64,000 nt of DNA from Janthinobacterium sp. B9-8 (GTDB taxonomy: Bacteria; Pseudomonadota; Gammaproteobacteria; Burkholderiales; Chitinibacteraceae). The stretch covers positions 620,001 to 684,000 of the forward strand of contig NZ_CP014222.1 in NCBI RefSeq assembly GCF_000969645.2, written 5' to 3'. A program made the position numbers and the translations under genes. The notes under the pieces were generated by a model that searched no databases, was not told the origin of the DNA, and worked only from the letters and a program-made list of their open reading frames with translations. Positions 38,098 to 47,843 of the stretch are shown piece after piece. How positions within the stretch are numbered: position 1 is the stretch's first letter; each line of letters starts with the position of its first letter.

Positions 38098-39363
38098 ATG
38101 AAAAATGAAATTATTCCAAATAGCTTATGTCTGGTGCTTGGCGGGGCTCGTTACGGTGAGTTTGAAACACTATTCAAACAAGGTATTTCTGTTGGTTTGA
38201 TTCTGGATTCAAATTCAATCAATAATATTCCTGTTGATCATCAGTTTGTATTAATTGAAAAATTTGATTTTAGAAAATCAAATGAAGCGCTGAATATTTT
38301 AATAAATACGATATCAAAAAAATGGCACATTGATGCGGTATTAAATACACGAGAGGCATATGTACCTCATCACAGGGTGATTGCTCAGACGCTGGGATTG
38401 CCCTTTATCAGTGAGGAAAGTTTACAGTGTGTGACCAATAAAACAAAAATGCATGAAGCGTTTGTTAGGCATATCGGTGAGCATTCAACTGCGTTATTTG
38501 AAAAAACACGATTTCAGAATGAGCTGGAACAAATAGTTGAAAAAATTGGTTTCCCGTTGATTTTAAAGCCAACTAACTTGGCAGCTAGTTTATTTGTTAG
38601 TCAGTGTCATCATTTTGAAGAGTTAAACGCTGCTTTTTCAAACATGCAAAGTTGCTTAAGCGCGCATTATCAAAAAATAGGCGTAAGTGATGATGCCGTG
38701 CCAGAAATTCAAATCGAGGAATTCTTAGAGGGATCTTTGCATTCACAGGATCTTATTATTTCTGAGGATGGCCGTATTTACGCTACTCCAATTGTTGATG
38801 TGATAACGGGCAAAGACTTGGGCCTTAATGACTTTCATCATTTTTATCGTGGTTGCCCCACAAAATTGATAGAAGCGCAGCAAGAAATGGCTAATAGTCT
38901 TACAAAGAAAGGAGCGCAGGCCTTAGGCTTACGTGCGTGTGTCGCTCATACAGAGTTTATTTTCACAGCGCATGGCCCCCGATTGTTAGAAATTGCCGCT
39001 CGCCCGGGGGCCCATCGTAATCGTGTGCTTGAAATGACTTATGATCTGCCGCTTAATGTACTGTATTACCAAAATCAAAAAGGGTGTATAGCTGATTTTT
39101 CTTTAATTGCGCCGCGTCCTTTTGCAATTGTTACTCCTTTTCCTTTAATAAAGAAGGAGTTTTTAGGTTTAAAGGATATTGATGCAATTCAAAACCTGAA
39201 TAGTTATCATCATCATGAGTTTAGGGTGAAAATAGGTGACATGATTGGGCCTGCCAGAGAAGGGTTTTATTCTTGTTTTGTTCTGGAGCTGCTGGCTACT
39301 TCACATGAGGCATTATGGGATGATATTCAAGTCATAAAAAATATGGGTGATATTTATAAATGA
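38098..39363 (+). CDS. ATP-grasp carboxylate-amine ligase 2
   Basis: 421 residues, same fold as the previous gene but clearly diverged. ATP-binding Lys in GFPLILKPTNLAAS (K157), IEEFLEGSLHSQDLII, and Mg ligands E286 (HTEFIF) and E298. The metal motif reads EIAARPGAHR, so the Asn of the canonical ExN pattern is Ala300; this EIAARPG variant is known in ATP-grasp ligases and need not mean loss of activity. It overlaps the next gene by four bases (ATGA). Confidence 0.86.
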   Translation: MKNEIIPNSLCLVLGGARYGEFETLFKQGISVGLILDSNSINNIPVDHQFVLIEKFDFRKSNEALNILINTISKKWHIDAVLNTREAYVPHHRVIAQTLGLPFISEESLQCVTNKTKMHEAFVRHIGEHSTALFEKTRFQNELEQIVEKIGFPLILKPTNLAASLFVSQCHHFEELNAAFSNMQSCLSAHYQKIGVSDDAVPEIQIEEFLEGSLHSQDLIISEDGRIYATPIVDVITGKDLGLNDFHHFYRGCPTKLIEAQQEMANSLTKKGAQALGLRACVAHTEFIFTAHGPRLLEIAARPGAHRNRVLEMTYDLPLNVLYYQNQKGCIADFSLIAPRPFAIVTPFPLIKKEFLGLKDIDAIQNLNSYHHHEFRVKIGDMIGPAREGFYSCFVLELLATSHEALWDDIQVIKNMGDIYK

Positions 39364-40310
39364 TTAATAAAAGGCCAAAGATTGTTATTTTGGATGATGA
39401 GGCTTTGGCCTTTTTAGGCACCAGTCGTCGTTTTCAATTAGATCAAATTGGAGATGTTGATCATTATCGTTCTGCTGCCCGTGATCAGAATGAGTTAGTC
39501 GCTCGGTTAGCAGGGGCAGATGCGCTGATTAATATAAAAAAGAGTTATTTATTTAACTCGGATTTATTTAATGATCTTCCTCAGTTAAAAATAATCTCCT
39601 ACTTTGGGATTGGTATTGATCATTTTAAAATTTCAAAAGAAATAAGCGATCGTGTTTTAATCAAAAATACACCGGGTGTGAGTGCCGGTGAAGTCGCAGA
39701 GCATGCTTTTGCTCTTTTGCTTGGGCTTTCAAAAAAGTTACTTGTTAATGATAGAAATACCCGGCAAGGGATTTGGTTTCAACAAGATAATTTAGGGCTA
39801 CAGGGTAAAAAACTAGGCTTGGTTGGCGCAGGAGATACCGCTGCTGCGGTGAATCACTTTGCCAAAGCATTTGGCATGGAAACGTGTATGTGGACCAGAT
39901 GTCCTAGTGTGGATAGAGCTGAAAAACTAAGGACTCCTTTTGTAGAGTTAGACGTGTTATTTAAAACTTCTGATGTTATTTCTTTGCATTTGCCTTTGTT
40001 TCCAAATACACGCGGCATGATTACCCGTGCTTTGTTAAAAAGTATGAAGCCTTCTGCTTTTTTACTTAACTTAGGGCGTGGTGGTTTGTATGAGGAAAAA
40101 GATCTTTATCATGCTTTGAAAAATAATTGGATCGCAGGAGCAGGGCTGGATGTGTTTGAAAACGAGCCTTTAAATCAGCGCAGCCCATTCTTTGAGTTTG
40201 ATAATGTATTGCATACGCCGCATATCGCTGATCGCACTCCTGAGTGTTTTGAGCGGGGTATGGATATGCTTACAAATAATATTCTTAATTATTATTTGGT
40301 ATCAGAATAG
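39360..40310 (+). CDS. D-2-hydroxyacid dehydrogenase family protein 2
   Basis: 316 residues. NAD motif GLVGAGDTAAA (G156, G158, with Ala161 in place of the third Gly). Catalytic residues R240 (NLGRGG), E267 or E269 (DVFENEP) and H288 (HTPHIAD) are all in family-typical contexts. It is only distantly similar to the first dehydrogenase. Start overlaps the stop of ligase 2, so it is translationally coupled. Last gene of the cluster. Confidence 0.87.
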   Translation: MINKRPKIVILDDEALAFLGTSRRFQLDQIGDVDHYRSAARDQNELVARLAGADALINIKKSYLFNSDLFNDLPQLKIISYFGIGIDHFKISKEISDRVLIKNTPGVSAGEVAEHAFALLLGLSKKLLVNDRNTRQGIWFQQDNLGLQGKKLGLVGAGDTAAAVNHFAKAFGMETCMWTRCPSVDRAEKLRTPFVELDVLFKTSDVISLHLPLFPNTRGMITRALLKSMKPSAFLLNLGRGGLYEEKDLYHALKNNWIAGAGLDVFENEPLNQRSPFFEFDNVLHTPHIADRTPECFERGMDMLTNNILNYYLVSE

Positions 40311-40408
40311 ATAATAAGTTTTATATCTTGTGAATATTTTATTGCTGCAATGGGGCACCTTGCTTGTTAGCTATTTTTAACAGGCGAATAAGCGTTTTTT
40401 TAGATTTG

Positions 40409-40436
40409 AAAAGGCCATCCCGAGGGATGGCCTTTT
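40409..40436. terminator. Rho-independent terminator of the cluster
   Basis: AAAAGGCCATCC-CGA-GGGATGGCCTTTTT, a strong stem with five T residues on the plus strand and four on the minus strand. It ends the cluster and may also serve gcvP, which converges from the other side. Confidence 0.92.
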
Positions 40437-40524
40437 TGGGGTCTGGCAGATGGCTATTGATCAAAAAATATGTAATAGATCGGTGTAGCAATGAAGATCA
40501 TAAGCACACCTTAAGCTTCTTATT

Positions 40525-43395
40525 TTATTCGTAATCAGACATCGGCAAGCAAGCGCAGAATAGATTGCGATCGCCGTAGACGTTGTCAGCACGCCCAACC
40601 GGTGGCCAGTATTTATTACGCTTTACGCTTTCCAGCGGGAATGCAGCTGTGGCGCGCGTGTAGCCGTGTTCCCATGTTTCAGCGGTGAGTACTTCCACTG
40701 TGTGCGGTGCGTTCACCAACGGATTATCGGCTAGAGTCCATTCACCGCTGACGACGCGATCGATTTCGCTGCGGATAGCAATCATGGCGTCGATAAAGCG
40801 ATCGAGCTCTACTTTTGATTCGCTTTCGGTAGGCTCTACCATCAGCGTGCCCGGGACAGGGAAGCTCATGGTGGGGGCGTGAAAGCCATAATCCATTAGG
40901 CGTTTTGCTACATCTTCATTGCTGATACCGCTGACGTCTTTCAGTGGGCGCAAGTCCAGAATACATTCGTGCGCAACCAGACCATCGTGGCCGCTGTAGA
41001 GCACAGGGTAGAAAGGCGCAAGGCGTTTGGCGATGTAGTTGGCGTTAAGAATCGCCACTTCAGTTGCACTTTTCAGGCCTTCGCTTCCCATCATGGCGAT
41101 ATACATCCATGAGATAGGCAAGATCGCTGCCGAGCCGTAAGGAGCCGCACTCACTGCACCAATACCCTGCTCACCACGCACATAGCCGCTGCTTTGCTGG
41201 TTAGGCAAGAACGGTACCAAGTGTGCTGCTACCGCTACTGGGCCAACACCGGGGCCGCCACCGCCGTGAGGAATGCAGAATGTTTTGTGCAGGTTTAAGT
41301 GGCTGACATCGCCGCCAAACTGGCCAGGCGCGCAGAGGCCCACCATGGCATTCATATTTGCGCCGTCGATATACACCTGGCCACCGTGGCCGTGCACGAT
41401 ATCGCACACTTCTTTGACCGACTCTTCAAACACACCGTGCGTGCTTGGGTAGGTGATCATAATCGCGGCAATATTCTGGCTGTGTTTGTCGGCCTTGGCA
41501 CGTAAATCGGCCAGATCAATATTGCCCGCTTCATCACAAGCAACCACGACTACGGTGAGGCCTGCCATCTGCGCTGAAGCAGGGTTGGTGCCGTGTGCGG
41601 AAGCTGGGATCAGTACGATATTGCGCGCCGCATCATTACGTGAAGCGTGGTAGGCCTTGATAATCAACAGTCCCGCGTATTCGCCCTGGCTACCCGCGTT
41701 GGGTTGCAGACTAACACCCGCGTAACCCGTTGCCGCGCAGAGCATGGCTTCAAGCTGGGCGATCATTTCGCGATAGCCGATCGTTTGCGCAGCAGGTGCG
41801 AATGGATGAACGCTGGCAAATTCTGGCCAGGTGACCGGCATCATTTCGCTGGCTGCGTTCAGTTTCATGGTGCAAGAGCCTAGCGGAATCATGGTGCGAT
41901 CAAGCGCTAAATCTTTATCTGCCAAGCTACGCAGGTAGCGCATCATCTCGGTTTCGGAGTGATAGCGGTTAAAGGTAGGGTGAGTCAGAAAGTCGGACTG
42001 GCGTAGCAGCTCGCCCGGTAATGCGCCTGCGATTTCTGCATCGATGGCGTCCACTGTTGGCAGGGTTTTACCTGAGGCAAACACATGCCAGAGTGCCGAT
42101 ACATCTTCACGCGTGGTGGTTTCGTCTAGCGATACCCCCACGGTGGTCGCGCTAATCACGCGCAAGTTAATGCCGTGGTTGTGAGCCAACGCATGCACGA
42201 CAGCCGCTTCTTTTACCGAAATAGTCAGCGTATCAAACCAATTGCTGTTAAGTACTTTAGCGTCGAGCTGGGTCAAACCTGCAGCCAAGATGCTGGTCAG
42301 GCGGTGCACGCGGTGAGCGATGCGTTTTAAGCCTGCCGGGCCGTGGTAAACGGCGTACATGCTGGCCATTACGGCGAGCAATACTTGCGCGGTACAGATA
42401 TTGGATGTGGCTTTTTCGCGGCGAATATGTTGCTCGCGGGTTTGCAGGGCAAGGCGGTAAGCGCTCTTACCTTGCGCATCGATGGTAATTCCGACCAAGC
42501 GGCCTGGCATTGAGCGTTTGAATTCATCGCGTGTGGCTAAGAAGCCAGCGTGCGGGCCACCAAAGCCGAGCGGTACACCAAAGCGCTGGCTATTGCCGAC
42601 TACCACATCTGCACCCCATTCACCGGGCGCTGCCAGCAAGGTAAGCGCCAGCAAATCAGCGGCTACAACAACTAAAGTGCCCTTGGCGTGTAAATCAGCT
42701 ACCAGTGCACGGTAATCCGGCACATCGCCATTTACGCCAGGGTATTGCAATAGCACACCAAAGCCGTCCCCGGCTTCGCCAAGACCGGTACGCACTTCAA
42801 TGCCCAGTGGCGCTGCGCGGGTAGCAATCACTTCGCGGGTTTGTGGCAGTACATCGGCGGCTACGTAGAAAATAGTCGATTTGCTTTTGCTCATTCGCAG
42901 CAAGAGTGTCATCGCTTCAGCAGCGGCGGTGCCTTCATCCAGCATCGACGCATTGGCAATCGCCATGCCGGTCATATCGGTAATCATTTGCTGGAAGTTA
43001 ATAATCGCTTCCAAGCGGCCTTGGCTGATTTCTGGCTGGTATGGGGTGTAAGCCGTGTACCAAGCTGGATTTTCCAGAATATTGCGCAGAATCACGCTAG
43101 GGGTATGAGTGCCGTAATAGCCCTGACCAATCATGCTCTTTTTGAGCACATTCTTGCCTGCAATGGCTTTCAGCGTGGCCAAAGCCTCGGCTTCGCTCTT
43201 GGCCTGAGTGAATTCACCCAGCGGCAAAGCATCCTGACGGTGAATGGCGGCAGGAACAATATTTTTAATCAGATCAGAGCGCGTTGCATAGCCCAGCGTG
43301 GCCAGCATGGCGGCTTCTTCCGCTGCATTAGGGCCGATATGGCGGGCCACAAAAGCGGCGTGATCTTCAAGATGGCTAAGAGATGCAGTGGTCAT
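40525..43395 (-). CDS. gcvP: Glycine dehydrogenase (P protein)
   Basis: 956 residues, the single-chain form. PLP enzyme of the glycine cleavage system: it decarboxylates glycine and passes aminomethyl to the lipoate of GcvH. The PLP lysine lies in [19 protein letters not shown], with [10 protein letters not shown] upstream. N- and C-terminal halves show the usual internal duplication. Third gene of gcvT-gcvH-gcvP, controlled by the glycine riboswitch upstream of gcvT. The 223-bp gap to gcvH is almost filled by repeat copy E. Confidence 0.97.
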   Translation of the reverse strand: MTTASLSHLEDHAAFVARHIGPNAAEEAAMLATLGYATRSDLIKNIVPAAIHRQDALPLGEFTQAKSEAEALATLKAIAGKNVLKKSMIGQGYYGTHTPSVILRNILENPAWYTAYTPYQPEISQGRLEAIINFQQMITDMTGMAIANASMLDEGTAAAEAMTLLLRMSKSKSTIFYVAADVLPQTREVIATRAAPLGIEVRTGLGEAGDGFGVLLQYPGVNGDVPDYRALVADLHAKGTLVVVAADLLALTLLAAPGEWGADVVVGNSQRFGVPLGFGGPHAGFLATRDEFKRSMPGRLVGITIDAQGKSAYRLALQTREQHIRREKATSNICTAQVLLAVMASMYAVYHGPAGLKRIAHRVHRLTSILAAGLTQLDAKVLNSNWFDTLTISVKEAAVVHALAHNHGINLRVISATTVGVSLDETTTREDVSALWHVFASGKTLPTVDAIDAEIAGALPGELLRQSDFLTHPTFNRYHSETEMMRYLRSLADKDLALDRTMIPLGSCTMKLNAASEMMPVTWPEFASVHPFAPAAQTIGYREMIAQLEAMLCAATGYAGVSLQPNAGSQGEYAGLLIIKAYHASRNDAARNIVLIPASAHGTNPASAQMAGLTVVVVACDEAGNIDLADLRAKADKHSQNIAAIMITYPSTHGVFEESVKEVCDIVHGHGGQVYIDGANMNAMVGLCAPGQFGGDVSHLNLHKTFCIPHGGGGPGVGPVAVAAHLVPFLPNQQSSGYVRGEQGIGAVSAAPYGSAAILPISWMYIAMMGSEGLKSATEVAILNANYIAKRLAPFYPVLYSGHDGLVAHECILDLRPLKDVSGISNEDVAKRLMDYGFHAPTMSFPVPGTLMVEPTESESKVELDRFIDAMIAIRSEIDRVVSGEWTLADNPLVNAPHTVEVLTAETWEHGYTRATAAFPLESVKRNKYWPPVGRADNVYGDRNLFCACLPMSDYE

Positions 43396-43423
43396 GGCGG
43401 CAACCGTAAGTGTACGTGGGGCA

Positions 43424-43608
43424 GGTCAAAAAGATCTGTAGACACAGAGAACACAGAGAACACAGAGAAAAACAAAAGCGAGAACAAGGAGGAAGACCTA
43501 GCTATAACAGCGCTGCAGGCGATAACTTGCTGTTAATTAGGTTTTACCTTAATGGTTTTCTCCGTGTGCTCTGTGTTCTTCCCGATCTCTGTGTCTACAG
43601 AAGTTTTT
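43424..43608. repeat. 9-nt-period inverted repeat, copy E (gcvH-gcvP gap)
   Basis: Left arm GATCTGTAGACACAGAG then AACACAGAG twice, exact 9-nt steps, then AAAAACAAAA. The right arm is the reverse complement from TTTTCTCCGTGTGCTCTGTG to CTCTGTGTCTACAGAAG. Loop about 80 nt. Outer ends match copies A, B and F. Confidence 0.88.
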
Positions 43609-43617
43609 ATGTCTTTA

Positions 43618-43995
43618 TTAGCCGATGGCTTTTTCGTAATCGGCAGCGCTTAGCATGGTGTCGAGGTCGGCTGCGTTGTCTGGGGTGATTTTGAATAACC
43701 ATGCGCCGTAAGCGTCGGTGTTGACTTGCTCTGGAGCATTGGTCAAATCGTCATTGCTTTCCAGAATCACACCCGCCAGTGGCGCATAGATATCGCTGGC
43801 GGCTTTAACGGATTCAACCACACCACAAGCGTCATTTTTAGCGTAACGAGTGCCAGCTGCTGGCAATTCTAGAAACACGATATCGCCCAGCGCTTCTTGC
43901 GCGTGGTTGGTAATACCGATGGTGATGCTGCCATCTGCTTCAAGACGAAGCCATTCGTGCGTGTCAGTGAATTTCAAATTAGCTGGGATAGACAT
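43618..43995 (-). CDS. gcvH: Glycine cleavage system H protein
   Basis: 125 residues from the ATG of [19 protein letters not shown], with GGAG upstream; an open frame extends into repeat copy F but is not part of the gene. The lipoyl lysine is in [15 protein letters not shown]. It shuttles the aminomethyl group between the P, T and L proteins. Confidence 0.97.
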   Translation of the reverse strand: MSIPANLKFTDTHEWLRLEADGSITIGITNHAQEALGDIVFLELPAAGTRYAKNDACGVVESVKAASDIYAPLAGVILESNDDLTNAPEQVNTDAYGAWLFKITPDNAADLDTMLSAADYEKAIG

Positions 43996-44038
43996 AAAAG
44001 TGCTCCGGTATAGGGTGTGTTGTTGTGTGCTGTGTAAG

Positions 44039-44181
44039 GTCAAAAAGTTCTGTAGACACGGAGAAAGAATGAGAACACAGAGTACACAGAGAAAACCGAT
44101 TAAGTAAACGCTTAAACGAAGTTGTTTTCTCTCTGTTCTCGTTTTGTTTTTCTTCGTGTTCTCTGTGTCTACAGATATTAG
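44039..44181. repeat. 9-nt-period inverted repeat, copy F (gcvT-gcvH gap)
   Basis: Left arm AAGTTCTGTAGACACGGAG to CACAGAGAAAAC; right arm from GTTTTCTCTCTGTTCTCG to CGTGTTCTCTGTGTCTACAG. Loop about 20 nt. It occupies nearly the whole gap between gcvT and gcvH. Confidence 0.87.
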
Positions 44182-44185
44182 GTTT

Positions 44186-45280
44186 TTATGAAAGCTGTGA
44201 TTTACCGTTGCGTACAAAAGGCATTTTCACTACGCGGGCGGCTAGTTTTTTGTCGCGGATCGCCACGTGCACGGTGTCGCCAATGGCAACGCCAAGCGGT
44301 AAACGTGCCATAGCGATGGATTGTTGCAGGCTAGGGGAGAAGGTGCCGCTGGTGATTTCACCGGTCCCGTGTTCGGTATGCACCACCTGATGGCCGCGCA
44401 ATACGCCGCCTTTATCTAGCAGCAATAAACCTAGGAATTGCTGGGTCTGGCCTTGGGCGATGAGGGCTTCTTTACCTACGAAATCTCGCTCGGAAACGAG
44501 GTCAATCGTCCAGGCTAAACCTGCGTTCAGCGGATTGATCGTTTCGTCCATGTCCTGGCCGTATAAATTCATACCGGCTTCTAAACGCAGCGTGTCGCGT
44601 GCGCCTAGGCCACATGGGCGAACGCCTGCGGTGATAAGTTGATTCCAGAAGGCTTCAATTTGGGTGGCAGGCAGTGCTACTTCAAAACCATCTTCACCGG
44701 TGTAGCCGGTGCGGGCAATCATTACATCGCCAATTTGTGCGGCATTAAAAGGCTTGAGGTCTGAGCTGGCGGCTTGAGTTCCTGGCAAAACCTCCCAGAC
44801 TTTAGCGCGGGCATTCGGGCCCTGTACGGCCAGAATGGCTAAATCATTGCGGGAGGTAATGGTGAGGCCGGTATTCCATTCGGTATTAAGCTGCTGCATC
44901 CATGCAATGTCTTTATCTGCGGTGCCAGCGTTCACCACAAGGCGGAAATAATCTTCGGTGAAGTAATAAACAATCAAATCGTCGATGACGGTAGCTTGTG
45001 GGTTGAGCAAGCAAGAATAGAGCGCTTTGCCAGAAACTTTAAGCTTGGCCACATTATTGGCAAGGGCGCGGGTCAGGAAGGCGCGAACTTGTTCGCCCTT
45101 GATATCCACCACACGCATATGGCTGACATCAAACATGCCTGCATCGGTGCGAACGGCGTGGTGTTCTTCGATTTGCGAGCCATAGTTTACAGGCATGTCC
45201 CAGCCGCCAAAATCGACCATACGGGCGTTGGCAATACGATGGGCGGCATTGAGTGGGGTAGTGTGGAGTTGGGCGGACAT
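44186..45280 (-). CDS. gcvT: Aminomethyltransferase (T protein)
   Basis: 364 residues from the ATG of [14 protein letters not shown]; an ATG 15 bp upstream is an alternative. Folate-binding aminomethyltransferase, releasing ammonia and forming methylene-tetrahydrofolate. Family blocks: [35 protein letters not shown] and [19 protein letters not shown] (catalytic Asp near the N-terminal third). First gene after the riboswitch. Confidence 0.97.
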   Translation of the reverse strand: MSAQLHTTPLNAAHRIANARMVDFGGWDMPVNYGSQIEEHHAVRTDAGMFDVSHMRVVDIKGEQVRAFLTRALANNVAKLKVSGKALYSCLLNPQATVIDDLIVYYFTEDYFRLVVNAGTADKDIAWMQQLNTEWNTGLTITSRNDLAILAVQGPNARAKVWEVLPGTQAASSDLKPFNAAQIGDVMIARTGYTGEDGFEVALPATQIEAFWNQLITAGVRPCGLGARDTLRLEAGMNLYGQDMDETINPLNAGLAWTIDLVSERDFVGKEALIAQGQTQQFLGLLLLDKGGVLRGHQVVHTEHGTGEITSGTFSPSLQQSIAMARLPLGVAIGDTVHVAIRDKKLAARVVKMPFVRNGKSQLS

Positions 45281-45331
45281 GGCGCTCTCGGGCATAGCGC
45301 TGCAAGCCGATTAGGCTTTTCAGATGCAGCG

Positions 45332-45525
45332 GCCCCTCTGTCCTTGGTACCTGAGAGATTCCAAAACGGCTCATGACGATCCGTTTTGTTAGCCCCTTCG
45401 GTGGGCGTTTTGCACGCCACTCTCCAGAGTGTTGATGCCAAAGAGTCCTTTTGCCTGAGCGTTCGCGGGCGTTGCGCCTTCGGCGGCACCAAGGGTTTTC
45501 CCTAGGTGCTCTCTCCTCTTTAGTG
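45332..45525 (-). promoter_or_regulatory. Tandem glycine riboswitch
   Basis: On the minus strand two glycine aptamers follow one another: AGAGGAGAGAGC, then CCGCCGAAGGCGCAA and CTCAGGCAAAAGGAC, followed by CTCTGGAGAGTG, CCACCGAAGGGGCTAA and TCTCAGGTACCAAGGACAG. The paired GAAGG cores and CTCAGG-AAAGGAC / CTCAGGT-CCAAGGAC ends are the hallmarks. It lies between the promoter and gcvT, so glycine should switch the operon on. Confidence 0.95.
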
Positions 45526-45530
45526 GTCGA

Positions 45531-45559
45531 AATTTAACCACTTAGGCGGTGTTTGTCAA
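45531..45559 (-). promoter_or_regulatory. gcvT promoter
   Basis: Minus strand: perfect -35 TTGACA (45554-45559), 17-bp spacer, -10 TAAATT (45531-45536), with the riboswitch starting at the expected transcript start. Confidence 0.85.
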
Positions 45560-45618
45560 TTTTTACATGTGCAAATTGGTATGCACCGTAATTATGATTT
45601 TGAGGTATTTAACAGCAT

Positions 45619-45648
45619 AAAGCCCCGCTCAAATATGAGCGGGGCTTT
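45619..45648 (-). terminator. Terminator after the BCCT gene
   Basis: AAAGCCCCGCTC and GAGCGGGGCTTT with a 6-nt loop, 20 bp after the transporter stop. The T-run is short (TTTAT). Confidence 0.8.
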
Positions 45649-45667
45649 ATTGGGGTACTCGAATCTC

Positions 45668-47680
45668 TTAGGTGTGGCCCGGTGCGCTATTAAGCAAGTG
45701 GGTATCCTGATTTTGTACCAAGCTTAAATAACGCTCGTATTGCTTGAGCACATCAGCAATCAGCTCTTGCTGAATCATATATTGCACATCGTAGCCCTGA
45801 CGGCCATCTTCAAAGAAGGTGATGGGCACATAGTGATGTGGCCTGCTCGACATCGGTAGCGATGCATCGCGTAGCGCAAAAGTGGCTACCGGCTGCTTTA
45901 AAGGCCGTACGCCGTAAACAAAGTCACGCAGATTGGCCTGCGGCACGACCAAAGAAACCGCGCCGTCTTCGCCATGCAATACGGAAGCACTCAGGCCTTG
46001 TTTTTGTAGCTCGCTGGCAACTTCATTGAGTGCAGGGCGAACACTTTTGGCGATGAACTGTTCAACATCACTTAAGCGGGGCTCGTGCAGAATTTGCGCA
46101 AGGCGTGTACGCCAGTGCTGGCCTGTCCAGAAGGTGGTGCTGGGGGAAAACTTCTGTGAGAAGTGTTGCCTGTCTGCAGCCAAGCCTTTACACAGGCTAA
46201 AACAGAGCAGCAGCATAATCACTGTAAACGGCAGGGCGGCAATCAAGGTGACGGCTTGCAGTGCTTTTAAACCACCGGTAGTCAGTAAAATCGCAGCAGT
46301 TACACCGAGTAGGCCAGCCCAAAACAGGCTTTGCCAAGCGGGCGATTTTTCTGCGCCACGGGTGGCGATGGTGTTAAGCACAAAAGAGCCCGAATCGGCC
46401 GAGGTGACAAAAAATACGGCAATCAACAGGATGGTGATAGATGAAGTGACTTTCACTAGCGGCAGGTATTCAAAGAATTTGAACAGCAGCGCATCCACAT
46501 TGCCTGCGGTTTGCGATAGCGCACCGGCAGCGGTATGCATATCCAGCCAGATGGCGGTATTGCCAAAAATCGTCATCCATACCAAGTTAAACAATGCAGG
46601 AATCAGCATTACGCCAATGATGAATTCACGTAAGGTACGGCCACGCGAAATACGCGCAATAAACATCCCAACGAAGGGCGACCAAGAAATCCACCACGCC
46701 CAATACAGCAGTGTCCAGCCGCTAAACCAGCCTTCTTTTTGCGTAGGCTCATAGGTATAAGAGCGGAAAGTCAGCTCGACGAGGCTAGAGAAATAATGGC
46801 CGATATTGTCGCCAAATGCACCGAGTAAAAACAGCGTTGGCCCAGCAAATAATACGAACAGCATCAGAATAATGGCGAGGCTTAAATTAAGCTCGCTGAG
46901 GCGGCGCACGCCTTTATCCAAGCCCGATGCAGCAGACCAGCCCGCAAGGCCAATCACTACAGCAATCAGGCCGTACTGAAATTGTAGATTAGAGGTTTCC
47001 CAGCCGGTAAGCGAATGCAGCCCGGCGCTGATTTGCAAAATGCCATAGCCCAGCGTGGTGGCAATCCCGAAAATAGTGCCGCAAAGCGCAAATACATCGA
47101 CGGCATGGCCGATTGGGCCATTGATTTTATCGCGCAAAATAGGATAAAGGCCGGAGCGAATGGTCAGCGGCAGATTGTAGCGAAAGCCAAAGTAGGCCAG
47201 CACGAGGCCAACAAGGCAGTAAATCGCCCAAGCATGAAAGCCCCAGTGAAAAAACGTCATGGTCATCGCTTCACGGGCGGCAGCCATCGTACTGCCTTGG
47301 GCCAGTGGCGGCGATAAATAATGCTGCATCGGCTCGCCTACGCCGAAATACATCAGGCCTATCCCCATGCCAGCGGCAAACAGCATGGCTACCCAGGAGG
47401 TAAAGTTGTATTCGGGTTTGGCATCGTCCGGTCCCAAGCGGATATTGCCGTAAGGGCTGCAAGCGATGGCAACCAAGGTGATGACAAAAATAGCCACAGA
47501 AAGAATATAAAACCAGCTGAAGTTTTGCGTGATCCAAACTTGTCCTTGCGAGAAAAGTTGTTCAGCAGCCTGCGGGTTAAGTGTGCAAATGGCGAGCAAA
47601 ATACCAATTAAAATCATGCTGGGTAAAAACACCGGCATGCTTAAAGTGTGATGGGAGCGGGGTTGGGGACTTGTATTCAT
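45668..47680 (-). CDS. BCCT-family betaine/choline transporter
   Basis: 670 residues from the ATG of MNTSPQPRSHH, with AAGGAG upstream. Twelve membrane helices, a Trp-rich BCCT signature (WTLLYWAWWISWSPFVGMFIA), a glycine-rich MLFAAGMGIGLMYFGVGEP in TM2, and a long cytoplasmic C-terminus of about 160 residues like that of E. coli BetT. Choline uptake is the best guess; betaine or another quaternary amine is possible. No betA/betB genes nearby. Confidence 0.85.
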   Translation of the reverse strand: MNTSPQPRSHHTLSMPVFLPSMILIGILLAICTLNPQAAEQLFSQGQVWITQNFSWFYILSVAIFVITLVAIACSPYGNIRLGPDDAKPEYNFTSWVAMLFAAGMGIGLMYFGVGEPMQHYLSPPLAQGSTMAAAREAMTMTFFHWGFHAWAIYCLVGLVLAYFGFRYNLPLTIRSGLYPILRDKINGPIGHAVDVFALCGTIFGIATTLGYGILQISAGLHSLTGWETSNLQFQYGLIAVVIGLAGWSAASGLDKGVRRLSELNLSLAIILMLFVLFAGPTLFLLGAFGDNIGHYFSSLVELTFRSYTYEPTQKEGWFSGWTLLYWAWWISWSPFVGMFIARISRGRTLREFIIGVMLIPALFNLVWMTIFGNTAIWLDMHTAAGALSQTAGNVDALLFKFFEYLPLVKVTSSITILLIAVFFVTSADSGSFVLNTIATRGAEKSPAWQSLFWAGLLGVTAAILLTTGGLKALQAVTLIAALPFTVIMLLLCFSLCKGLAADRQHFSQKFSPSTTFWTGQHWRTRLAQILHEPRLSDVEQFIAKSVRPALNEVASELQKQGLSASVLHGEDGAVSLVVPQANLRDFVYGVRPLKQPVATFALRDASLPMSSRPHHYVPITFFEDGRQGYDVQYMIQQELIADVLKQYERYLSLVQNQDTHLLNSAPGHT

Positions 47681-47843
47681 GAATCTCCTTGTAGTGGCCA
47701 AAAAACGAGGCCATTTGGGGATAAAAAGCGAATTTCAGCTCTATGCCTATGTATTTATAAGACTATTCGCATAGAAAAGCGACAGGCACTCTAGCAATTA
47801 TTTCTGGGTTTGTAATGTTGAATAGTACAAATTAGTGACTAAA

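Noticed and set aside
33800..40310. Nonribosomal peptide or polyketide cluster
   Set aside because: No adenylation, condensation, carrier or ketosynthase motif is present; only stand-alone ATP-grasp ligases.
43440..43480. CRISPR-like short direct repeats
   Set aside because: The 9-nt units are contiguous with no spacers and occur as arms of inverted repeats, not as an array.
42841..43536. 231-codon plus-strand frame ending in DTENTENTEKNK
   Set aside because: It is antisense to gcvP and ends in the repeat arm; the tail is repeat-encoded.
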